64,000 bases of DNA. It comes from an uncultured Clostridia bacterium (GTDB taxonomy: Bacteria; Bacillota; Clostridia; Oscillospirales; Acutalibacteraceae). The notes beneath the pieces are model-generated. The model was not told the origin of the DNA. It worked only from the letters and a program-made list of their open reading frames with translations, and made no database searches. Below, piece after piece: positions 27,611 to 35,800 of the stretch; within the stretch, counting starts at the first letter, position 1; each line of letters opens with the position of its first letter. The translations under genes were made by a program, and so were the position numbers. The stretch lies in contig CALCYI010000012.1 of the NCBI GenBank assembly GCA_937907605.1, positions 1-64,000 of the forward strand. Reading direction: 5' to 3'.

Positions 27611-28969
27611 ATGACCAGTGCAGTAACAAAAAACCATAAGCTCCATTACGGTAAGACCATGCTTATCGGGTTCGGATTTATGGCGGTACAGATTGCGTGG
27701 ATTATTTATAACGCGTACGTTCCAATTATTTTAAAAGAAAACTCAGCGATTAAAAATCTTTCATGGGCGTCCACTGCGGTTGGGCTTATAATGGTTATCG
27801 ATAATGTTTTCGGCGTTGTGTTCCAGCCGCTTTTCGGAAGAATTTCGGACAGAACTCATACGCGTTTCGGTAAAAGAACTCCGTTTATGCTTTACGGAAT
27901 TCCGACTTGCGCGTTGCTCTTTTTATTCATTCCGCGCTTCACAATCCTTTGGGCACTTATGATAGATATTATCGTTTTCAACTTTATTATGTCAACCTGG
28001 CGCTCGCCGGTTGTTGCACTTATGCCCGACCTTGTACCGTCGGAACTCAGAGGCGAAGGAAACGCTGTTATAAATATTATGGGCGGCGTCGGCGTAGTGC
28101 TTGGCACTGTTGCGGGTAAGCTCGTTGAAATTGTGTATAAATCAAAGCTCGCTAATCTTGACGAAGCGGGCAGGACGGAGTTTATAAGGAATAATGTATT
28201 CCTTCTCGGCGCTATTGTAATGTTTGTTTGTCTTGCTGTTGTTTTATTCCTCGTAAGAGAGCCTGACAACAGGCTGACAAAAATTGACGCCGCTACTGCT
28301 GAGGCAGAGAACGACAAAGCAACGGGTAAAAATAAGAAAAAGCTTCAGCTTACAAAGAGCGAAAGGACGAGCCTTATCCTTATGCTTGTTGCGCTTTTCT
28401 TTAATTCAAACGCAACCGATTCAATCAATACATACGCCACTACGTTCCTTAAGTACGAGATGGGCTGGAAGGAGCAGGACGCTTCCTTAATCGTAACGCT
28501 ATTTGCCGCTGCGACAGTAATCGGAGCCATTCCCGCAGGTAAGCTCGGCGAGAAGTGGGGAAGGAAAAAAACCATTTCACTTGGCTGGATAGTTATACTG
28601 ACCCTTTTCCTTGCCTTCTTTATCACAAGGCTTATAGTTATGCTTTACATTGCGATTATCGTCGGCGGTATCGCTATAGCCTTCGTTACAATAAATACTC
28701 TGCCGCTCGTCCTTGAAATCGGAGGACCTGAGAATAACGGAACCTATACGGGCTATTATTATACAGCGACCTTCTCCGCTTCCGTAGTAGGTCCGGTACT
28801 TGTAGGAGCAATTTTCGACCTTACAAAGAAAGGCGACGATTATAACTATTGGTCGCTCTTCGTTTACGCACCGGTTTGCTTTGCGCTCGCTCTGATATGT
28901 ATGAAAGGAGTTAAGCACGGTGAAACGGGCGATTCCGTGGAAGCCATTGCCGAAAATTCAGCAGAATAA
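27611..28969 (+). CDS. GPH/MFS-type sugar:cation symporter
   Basis: 452 residues, twelve predicted membrane segments. The loop GRISDRTHTRFGKRTPFML near residue 80 matches the SDRT-x-TRFGRRRPF signature of the glycoside-pentoside-hexuronide/SLC45 sugar transporter group; a second half-loop GKLGEKWGRKKTI repeats the MFS pattern. A lysine-rich cytoplasmic stretch divides the halves (about residues 225-255). The ATG at 27611 with GGAGGG upstream is preferred to a TTG 18 nt earlier. Sugar specificity cannot be read from the sequence. A monocistronic unit with its own operator-like dyad and terminator. Confidence 0.85.
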   Translation: MTSAVTKNHKLHYGKTMLIGFGFMAVQIAWIIYNAYVPIILKENSAIKNLSWASTAVGLIMVIDNVFGVVFQPLFGRISDRTHTRFGKRTPFMLYGIPTCALLFLFIPRFTILWALMIDIIVFNFIMSTWRSPVVALMPDLVPSELRGEGNAVINIMGGVGVVLGTVAGKLVEIVYKSKLANLDEAGRTEFIRNNVFLLGAIVMFVCLAVVLFLVREPDNRLTKIDAATAEAENDKATGKNKKKLQLTKSERTSLILMLVALFFNSNATDSINTYATTFLKYEMGWKEQDASLIVTLFAAATVIGAIPAGKLGEKWGRKKTISLGWIVILTLFLAFFITRLIVMLYIAIIVGGIAIAFVTINTLPLVLEIGGPENNGTYTGYYYTATFSASVVGPVLVGAIFDLTKKGDDYNYWSLFVYAPVCFALALICMKGVKHGETGDSVEAIAENSAE

Positions 28970-28985
28970 CGAACAGAAAGCACAG

Positions 28986-29022
28986 ACAACTGTCCAAGCA
29001 TTTGGACAGTTGTTTTCTTTTT
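28986..29022 (+). terminator. Terminator of sugar transporter gene
   Basis: Stem ACAACTGTCCAA / TTGGACAGTTGT followed by TTTTCTTTTT. Confidence 0.88.
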
Positions 29023-29070
29023 GTTGAAAAGCTGAATAATAATGATAAAATTACTATGGAGGTAATTAAT

Positions 29071-30180
29071 ATGAATACTTATTTATTAATTGCAGCGGTC
29101 GTACTGCTTATCGTATTAATTGTATTGCTTATTGTGAACCTTGTGCGCAGTAATGCGGAAGGCAAGGCGCTTTCGGGCGAGATGCATGCGCTGACCGATA
29201 AGAACTATGAGCAGCAGATTAAGCTTATGGAAACTTTGAACAGTAATTCCGACAGGCAGTCAAGGGCGGTTGCAGAGTCAATAGCGGCGCTTCAGGCGAG
29301 CAACGAAAAGAAGCTTGAGGAAATGAGAAACACGGTCGACGAGAAGCTTACCCAGACGCTTGAAAGGCGCATTAATGCGTCGTTTAATACCGTGTCCGAG
29401 CAGCTCAAGGAGGTGTACAAATCCCTCGGAGAAATGATGAAGCTTTCGGGCGATTTAACGGAGAACGTCGGCGGGCTCAGCAGAGTCCTTACTAACGTAA
29501 AAAGCAGGGGCACGTGGGCTGAGGTTCAGCTCAAAAACATACTTGACGAAACGCTTCCGTCAATGTATGAAGCTAACGTGAGGACGAACCCGCTTTATAA
29601 CGGTCAGGTGGAATTTGCCGTGAAAATTCCGAGCGCCGACGGCGGAAGCGTTACGTATCTACCTATAGATTCAAAGTTTCCTATGGAGGATTACGTGCGC
29701 ATAACCTCAGCGGCTGACGCGGGGGATTGGGCAGCGCTTGAGCAGGCGCGGAAAGCGCTTGAAGCGACGGTAAAAAACGAGGCGAGGATGATAAAGCAGT
29801 ACATCTCCGTCCCCGAAACCACCCCGTTTGCGATAATGTACCTTGCTACCGAGGGACTCTACGCCGAGGTTATGGGCAGCAAAAACGCCCTCCCCGAATG
29901 GCTGCACTCGCAGGGCATAATGATAGCGGGACCGGGTACTATAACCGCGCTGCTTAATTCGCTTTCAATGGGCTTCAAGTCAATTGCGATTAACAAAAAG
30001 GCGAACGAGGTGTTCAAGGTGCTCGGCGCAGCTAAGGCGCAGTACGATAAATTCGGCGAGCAGCTCGCGCTCGTCAGAAAAAGGCTTGAGGCGGCGGGCG
30101 ACGCGCTCGACGACGCGGACAAGCGCAACGAGATAATAAAAAAGCGCCTCAAGGATATTGAGGCGGTTGAAGTTATTTAG
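29071..30180 (+). CDS. rmuC: RmuC-family DNA recombination protein
   Basis: 369 residues: an N-terminal membrane anchor (residues about 4-24), a coiled coil (about 30-120), then the RmuC nuclease-like fold (SRGTWAEVQLKNIL; FPSKF-type segment PIDSKFPMEDY; PFAIMYLATEGLYAEV). In model bacteria it limits inversion and rearrangement between repeats, possibly as a DNA-end nuclease. The ATG at 29071 has GGAGG 9 nt upstream; a longer frame from 29002 begins within the preceding terminator. Its TAG stop touches the first heptamer of the downstream repeat array. Confidence 0.9.
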   Translation: MNTYLLIAAVVLLIVLIVLLIVNLVRSNAEGKALSGEMHALTDKNYEQQIKLMETLNSNSDRQSRAVAESIAALQASNEKKLEEMRNTVDEKLTQTLERRINASFNTVSEQLKEVYKSLGEMMKLSGDLTENVGGLSRVLTNVKSRGTWAEVQLKNILDETLPSMYEANVRTNPLYNGQVEFAVKIPSADGGSVTYLPIDSKFPMEDYVRITSAADAGDWAALEQARKALEATVKNEARMIKQYISVPETTPFAIMYLATEGLYAEVMGSKNALPEWLHSQGIMIAGPGTITALLNSLSMGFKSIAINKKANEVFKVLGAAKAQYDKFGEQLALVRKRLEAAGDALDDADKRNEIIKKRLKDIEAVEVI

Positions 30181-30202
30181 GTTTAAGGCTTAAGGTTTAA
30201 GG
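30180..30202. repeat. Heptamer repeat, right-hand arm (3 units)
   Basis: GGTTTAA GGCTTAA GGTTTAA GG on the plus strand, the inverse of the ten-unit array at 30561-30630. It begins at the rmuC stop codon and encodes the last five residues and stop of the four-helix-bundle gene on the other strand. Confidence 0.88.
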
Positions 30203-30542
30203 TGAGTTTTGAAATCATTTTTTCTATTTCATTAATCATGTCCAAAACATTTTTGATTTGCTCTTCGCTAACGTATTTTTGTTGCACAGCAATTAGAAGC
30301 TGAGTTTCGAGCTCATAAAGCGAACCTCTTGCAATATATAAAAATTGTGAAAATTCTCTTGTAGTCTGCCTTCCTCTGCCTTCGGCGATATTAGAAGGAA
30401 TTGATACTGCCGATCTTCGCATTTGGTCTGACAAAGCATAAGTTTCCTCTTTGGGAAGGAACTTAACAATTGAATAAACTTCGTTTACTAATGTCATTGA
30501 TTTCTGCCAAACCTTAAGGTCTTTAAAATTAGTCCAAGACAT
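30183..30542 (-). CDS. Four-helix-bundle protein (S23/TIGR02436 type), copy A
   Basis: 119 residues, all helical, with the family pattern FKDLKVWQKSM at the N-terminus, DQMRRSAVSIPSNIAEG (about 40-56), EFSQFLYIARGSLYELET (about 63-80) and a long C-terminal helix. Relatives are encoded in 23S rRNA intervening sequences of some spirochaetes and gammaproteobacteria, and resemble Avd of diversity-generating retroelements; here neither rRNA nor a reverse transcriptase is near. Both ends lie against inverted arrays of a 7-bp repeat, and the final LNLKP-stop is written by the repeat itself. It lies between converging rmuC and MATE genes. Function unknown. Confidence 0.88.
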   Translation of the reverse strand: MSWTNFKDLKVWQKSMTLVNEVYSIVKFLPKEETYALSDQMRRSAVSIPSNIAEGRGRQTTREFSQFLYIARGSLYELETQLLIAVQQKYVSEEQIKNVLDMINEIEKMISKLTLNLKP

Positions 30543-30560
30543 ATAATTCTCCTTTCCACG

Positions 30561-30630
30561 CTAAAACCTAAAACCTTAAAGCTTAAATCTTAAATTTTAA
30601 ATCTTAAACCTTAAACCTTAAAACTTAAAC
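30561..30630. repeat. Tandem heptamer array, ten units
   Basis: Ten 7-bp units in exact register, consensus CTTAAAC on the plus strand (GGTTTAA-type on the minus strand): variants CTAAAAC, CTTAAAG, CTTAAAT, TTTAAAT, CTTAAAA. The array starts inside the last codons of the MATE gene, whose stop codon is part of a unit, and ends just before the four-helix-bundle ribosome site. Confidence 0.92.
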
Positions 30631-31960
30631 CTTTTATAAACTTCAAGAGCATCGGGGTTGCGATTATCGCGGCAATTGTGTATGCAATCGGCCACGAAAG
30701 CTCTATTCCCGTGATACCGAAAAGGCTCGGAAGTATGAAAATCAGCGGAATGAAGAAAAGTCCGTTCTGAGCGCAGGCGAGGAAGAATGCCTGACCGCTT
30801 TTTCCTACACTCTGGAAGGTCATATTGCCTGTCATAATAGTCGGCATAATGATTAGCGAGCAGCACAGAAATCTCAGCGCGGCTGTACCGATTTCAATAA
30901 CGCCTGCGTCGTCGCGGAAAAGCGCTATAAGCTGAGGCGCGAAAATGAAGCAGATTGCGGAAAATACGGCGACAACAAGCGTTGCAAATTTCCATAGGAA
31001 CGTAATCGACTCCTTTACTCTCGCGTAAAGCTTTGCGCCGTAGTTGAACGAGCACACGGGCTGGAAGCCCTGGCCGATACCGAGCGCAACGCTGAAAATC
31101 AGCATGCTCACCTTTGCCGCAATGCTCATAGCGGCGATACATTCGTCGCCAAAGGGCTGCGCCTGGATATTAAGGAACATATTTGATATTGAGTTGAGCC
31201 CCTGCCTTGCGAAGCTCGGCGCGCCGACGGAAACTATGTCCCAGATAACTCTCGGCTTAAGGCTCAGATACTTCGGAGAAATGCGGCTCTGCGGCTTCTT
31301 CATAAGGAAGATTGCAAGCAGTATCAGCATGCTTATATACTGTGAAGCGGCGGTGGCTATACCCGCGCCCGCAATACCGAGCTTAAAGGTGAAAATCAGT
31401 ATCGGGTCGAGCGCTACGTTTAGTATCGCGCCCGTTGAAATCCCTATCATCGCGAGCTTTGCCATACCCTCAAAGCGCAGTACGTTATTCATAACGAAGG
31501 AGGTTGTCATGGCGGGAGCGGAAATAAGTATCCATGTACCGTAGCTCACGGAATAGGGGAGTATAGTCTCCGTGCTTCCGAGGGCGCGCATTATCGGCTC
31601 AATGAAGATAAGCCCGAGGGCGAGAATAACAAGCCCTGTTATCAGAGAGAGGAAATACGCCGTTGAGCAGTAACGCCTTGCGGAGTCGATATCCTTTGCG
31701 CCGAGGCGGCGGCTGATGTTTGAGCCCGCGCCCTGACCGTACATAAAGCCAAACGCCTGTATAAGCCCCATAAGGCTTAGAAGCACGCCCGTGGCTCCGC
31801 TTGCGGATACGCTGATTTTTGATACAAAATAGGTGTCCGCAATATTATAAAACATCGTAATAAGCATGGAAATAACCGTCGGTACCGCAAGCCTCGGAAT
31901 AAGGCGCGGTATCGGCGTTTTTGTCATTTTATCAAATTGTAACTGAGCTGAATTTTCCAT
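30611..31960 (-). CDS. MATE-family multidrug/cation antiporter
   Basis: 449 residues, twelve membrane segments, two homologous halves each beginning with a P-R-L...P-x-VISMLITMFYNIADTYFVS-type helix; GMGQG-equivalent segments YGQGAGSNISRRLG and IGQGFQPVCSFNYGA are visible. Expected to export drugs or metabolites using Na+ or H+; substrate unknown. The C-terminal FKV-stop is encoded by the heptamer array, so the original end may have been altered by repeat acquisition. Confidence 0.9.
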   Translation of the reverse strand: MENSAQLQFDKMTKTPIPRLIPRLAVPTVISMLITMFYNIADTYFVSKISVSASGATGVLLSLMGLIQAFGFMYGQGAGSNISRRLGAKDIDSARRYCSTAYFLSLITGLVILALGLIFIEPIMRALGSTETILPYSVSYGTWILISAPAMTTSFVMNNVLRFEGMAKLAMIGISTGAILNVALDPILIFTFKLGIAGAGIATAASQYISMLILLAIFLMKKPQSRISPKYLSLKPRVIWDIVSVGAPSFARQGLNSISNMFLNIQAQPFGDECIAAMSIAAKVSMLIFSVALGIGQGFQPVCSFNYGAKLYARVKESITFLWKFATLVVAVFSAICFIFAPQLIALFRDDAGVIEIGTAALRFLCCSLIIMPTIMTGNMTFQSVGKSGQAFFLACAQNGLFFIPLIFILPSLFGITGIELSWPIAYTIAAIIATPMLLKFIKGLSFKV

Positions 31961-31977
31961 AGTTTCAATAGTAGTTA

Positions 31978-32232
31978 GTTGATAATTAATAATTTAGGGC
32001 GGGACACCCGCGCCCGATTTGTAGGGGCGAGCATTGCTCGCCGGCAAACCGCGGAAAACGCCACCCCGTAGGGGCGAGCATCGCTCGCCAGCAAACCGCG
32101 AAACCCCACCCCGTACGGGCGAGCATTGCTCGCCAGCAAACCGCGAAACCCCACCCCGTAGGGGCGAGCATTGCTCGCCCGTTAAAAATAATTGATAATT
32201 AACAATTGCGGGCGGGATACCCGCGCCCATTT
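31978..32232. repeat. GC-rich palindrome array 1 with flanking direct repeats
   Basis: Four units of about 45-47 bp beginning GTAGGGGCGAGC (at 32021, 32068, 32113, 32158), each centred on the palindrome GGCGAGCATTGCTCGCC. Two ~42-bp direct repeats (31978-32020 and 32191-32232; TTGATAATTAA ... GGCGGG-A-ACCCGCGCCC) bracket the array. No gene. Confidence 0.9.
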
Positions 32233-32280
32233 AAAATGCTGTGCGCAGCACCCATAATTGTACATAGTACATTGTAAATT

Positions 32281-32422
32281 GCGGACGAGCAATGCTCGTC
32301 CCTACGATTTGCGGGCGACCGATGCTCGCCCCTACGAATTGCGGGCGACCGATGCTCGTCCCTACGATTTGCGGGCGAGCAATGCTCGCCCCTACGATTT
32401 GCGGGCGGCATTAGCCGCCCGT
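32281..32422. repeat. GC-rich palindrome array 2, exact 30-bp period
   Basis: Units start at 32281, 32311, 32341 and 32371 with a partial fifth at 32401; each is GCGGGCGAGCAATGCTCGCC-like plus CCTACGATTT. The unit is the inverse complement of the core of array 1. It ends 3 nt before the CCA end of tRNA-Arg. The ~48 bp between the arrays holds a small palindrome (GCTGTGCGCAGC) and nothing else seen. Confidence 0.9.
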
Positions 32423-32424
32423 AA

Positions 32425-32501
32425 TGGCCTGCCCGAAGGGATTTGAACCCCCAGTCGTCAGAATCGGAATCTGATGCATTATCCAATTATGCTACGGGCA
32501 G
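32425..32501 (-). tRNA. tRNA-Arg (anticodon CCG)
   Basis: Full cloverleaf on the minus strand: acceptor CTGCCCG/CGGGCAG, D-arm GCAT/ATGC, anticodon stem TCAGA/TCTGA with loop TTCCGAT (anticodon CCG, reads CGG), T-arm GGGGG-TTCAAAT-CCCTT, discriminator G, and an encoded CCA at 32425-32427. The palindrome array begins directly downstream of its 3' end. Confidence 0.94.
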
Positions 32502-32665
32502 ATTAAAGATTTATAATTAGGATTATATGATTTATTTTTTATGATGTCAAGTGGGCGCAATTTGCAAAGTAACAGTAGAATATCACAAAAGAACGCTGAT
32601 TTATTTATGCATTTTTGTTGTTTTTGTTGAAATAATAAAAAATTTACAAAATATTCAAAAATATG

Positions 32666-32694
32666 TTGACTTAGTGTTAGTTTTATATTATAAT
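32666..32694 (+). promoter_or_regulatory. Promoter of the giant secreted-protein gene
   Basis: -35 TTGACT (32666-32671), -10 TATAAT (32689-32694), 17-nt spacer. The transcript would begin near 32702 and carry a leader of about 160 nt. Confidence 0.8.
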
Positions 32695-32754
32695 TACTGT
32701 GTAAAAAAATATAGGGGTAGTCTGCACTTTTTGTTGTTAATAAATTGTGAACTA

Positions 32755-32850
32755 TCCGGCACATTCCGCTGAAAAACGGAGGCAACGCGCCCCTGTCGCG
32801 TAGTCAGTAAGCAAGGGGGCAGGTTTATTCCGTTATTTCGCGGAGGTTTT
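32755..32850 (+). promoter_or_regulatory. Structured 5' leader of the giant gene, riboswitch-like
   Basis: The leader holds two short hairpins of similar form (CCG-CTGAAAAA-CGG then AGG, and CCG-TTATTTCG-CGG then AGG) around a longer hairpin whose arms are GCCCC and GGGGGC. The string GCTGAAAA...CCCCTGT...AGTCAG loosely recalls the cobalamin riboswitch core (GGTGAAAA, CCACTGT, AGTCAGG), while CGGAGGCAACGC recalls the GEMM core. Neither match is complete. I treat it as a conserved-looking leader RNA of unknown class that may control translation of the downstream gene. Confidence 0.4.
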
Positions 32851-32864
32851 AAGGAGGAAAAATT

Positions 32865-35800
32865 ATGACTAAACTAAGTAAGAAAATCTTAGCGCTCATT
32901 ATGGCTATGGCGATGGTTATTACCACGCTGCCGCTGAATGCGATTTTTGCGTTCGGCTCAAGCAATACGAGCGTAAAGCAGTATCTGGTTGACAGTATCG
33001 ACAGTGATTTCACCGTCGGTACCGGCGTTTCCTGGGACGCGGGCGAAAATGCTGCTTATTTTGACGGTTCTACAACCGGCTTCTTAACGCTGAACAGCAA
33101 CCCGCTTTCCGGCGTAACGGCTGACTCGGGTTTCGCGATATCCTTTGACGTAAAGCGTTATGACAACAGTGTGTCGATGTCCCGTATTCTTGATATTAAC
33201 GATAATACGACCAGCAATACCTTTGCCATCAACGGCGGTATTGACGGCACCAACGGCGAAAAGTATACCATTCTGAGCAAGTTCGAGGGCGCAGAAACAA
33301 GATTCAACCCGAACGACCTTGCAAACAACTTTGCTGCTGAAGAAAAGCAGGGTACCTGGTATACGCTGACCTACGTGTTTGACACGGACAACAGAATTTA
33401 TTTCTACGTTGACGGCACGCTGAAGGGCTCGTTCTCCTTCGTTTACAGCACCACTGCTTCCCGTGTAGCGCTGCTGACAAGAACACTTGTCGGTGCGTCT
33501 GTTTACGGCCAGAGCACCTTGGATGCAAACTTCAAGGGCTATATTAAGAATCTGCGTTTCTTTGACGACCTTTACGATCTTGACTATGCAAAGGCATCTT
33601 ATGAAGCAGTAATGAGCAAAGGCGTCGGCTTTGAAAGAATGAAGAACGCGTATGATAAGTATGTGTATATTCATGAGAAGGAAGACGCTGCTGCTTACGG
33701 CTCCACAGAGTTTACCACTGCACAGAAGCAGGCTGCCGCAAAAGACCTGATTATTGCCACCGCGAATATGGGCGGCTTCGGTTCATCTGAATCTGTTGCG
33801 GCTGCTGACGGTTCTTATACAAAGAGTGAACTTGTCTATGGCGATGAGATGAAGAATGTTTTGTACACATACGGTATCAGTGGCAACGCTGCATATACCG
33901 GCACTACAAAAGTAGGAAACTATATGTACTATGGTATGCAATATGGTCCCATTGTTTTCTTATATAACGGTGGAACACTGGCTTGTCCAATTAATATGTT
34001 TGCACACTATGAACGTTCTGGAGTGCTTACGGCAACAGTTAAGGTTCGTTACTGTTATCCGACTACTTCCAATTTCTCGTTAGTCAAGATTTGGCACGGT
34101 ACCGGAACAGACGCTCAAACAGGTTATCAAAATAGCGATTCCAATAAGGCAGACTATGTAAGTAGCTATAGTGAATCAAATGTTTCTGCTGCATTAACAA
34201 AAAACAGTAATGACTACTGGACGAATACATTGTATTACACTGGTACGTTAGGAAATACGACGTTTTCCACAACGGCAAATGTTGCTTATACCGCTCATAG
34301 CTCCAACGGTAATGGTACCGGTACCAGCACTGCCACAAGCAGCATGACTACGCATATTGTTAACTACAAAGTCCTTGTTGACGCGGTTAAGGCGAAGATG
34401 AACGGTCTTGACGTAACGGGCTACAGAGAAGGCGGTTTAGGCACTCTCCTTACCCAGTTAGATACGGCAACAGCGCTTGACCCGATGGCTGAATTTGTAA
34501 GCAACAGCACTTCGCTGAATGTTGCTACAGCAGTTTCTACAACGGCTACCAATATTCAGAACGCTGTAAACGGCATTACTGCTACTGCCACTGCTGACAG
34601 TGCGGCGTATGCTTCTCTTCGTACCGTTATGGATATGAGCGGCACGCCTGCCGAGGGCACCTACAGAGCGCTTCGCGACGCTTATACCGGCGCTGCGAAT
34701 ACCTGGGGCTACGACGCTACCACTTATGCTGCTTTCAAGGAAGAATATGAGAGAGCAGTAGCTGCGTTTGACGACGTGCTTACCAACGGCTACACGGGAA
34801 CTTACGACAGCAAGCCTGTTGGCTCCGACGGCACGAGCGGCACGATTGCTAACGACTTAAAGGCGGCTTTCCTTGCTCTTGAAGGCAGTGCTGCAACAGC
34901 GCCGACCGTTTCGGGTAACGCGCTTCTGAGCGCTACCGATACCGTCACCATTACGAACAACGAAGCGAACACCGACGACGGTAAGGTTTACTATACGGTA
35001 AGCTATGACACCGGCGCTTCCAAGAGCGGCGAGCTGACCCTTGCCAACGGCGCCAGCGATACGATTGCACCGTTCAGCTTTGCCGAGGCGGAAGGCGCTT
35101 CCACGGCGCTCGTTACCGCGCAAGTTATTGTTGACGGCAACAACTCGCCGGCCGGCTCGTTAAACGTTACGCTTTATAAATATCCCACCGGATCGCCGAA
35201 CGTTCTCGGCAAGGACGAAACCATTACCCTTTACTCGCAGAACGGCGCTGACGCCGGTACGATCATGTACAGCTACGACGGCGAGAACTTTGACGCTTAC
35301 AGCGTTCCGTTTGCACCGTTTGCAAGCAGCGGCGCGGCAACACGCACTATCTACGTTAAGGAAATCGGCACGGACGTTACCTCCTCTGTCGGTACGATTA
35401 CGGTTGCGCGTGCGGCGTCCCTTGCGGCGTATGCAGACCCGACGCCCGAGCTCGGCGCGGATTACTACGAGGACACAAGCTCAATTAAGCTTGCAACCGA
35501 CAATACGTACGATACAGGCTCTATACGTTATAAGGTTAAGAAGGCTTCCGATTCCGACTTCGGCAGCGAGCAGACCTATGACGAAAACAACGGCTTCGAC
35601 GGCAGCACTTACGCCAATGAATCCTTCATTATCATCAAGGCTTACGGTGCGGGCAATGAGGATAACGCACAGATTACAACGCTGTATAACCAGGAGCTTT
35701 ATAATCCGCTTGCTTATCAGGAGAGCTTTAACGACGTAACCGTTACCAACGGTTCAACGGCTGACGTTCTTCAAAGCGAAAGCGGCTATAATATGACCGC

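Noticed and set aside
30183..30542. A diversity-generating retroelement (Avd-like protein)
   Set aside because: The four-helix-bundle fold is shared with Avd, but there is no reverse transcriptase, template repeat or variable repeat nearby at either copy.
31978..32424. A CRISPR array
   Set aside because: The units are palindromic throughout with no unique spacers of constant size and no cas genes; the intervening bases are themselves repeated.
31986..32486. Repetitive short frames across the palindrome arrays
   Set aside because: The translated peptides simply mirror the 30- and 45-bp DNA repeats and overlap the tRNA gene; no start signals.
32755..32850. Calling the giant gene's leader a cobalamin or c-di-GMP riboswitch
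   Set aside because: Only fragments of either consensus are present; the complete conserved cores and peripheral stems are not, so it is reported as an unclassified leader only.
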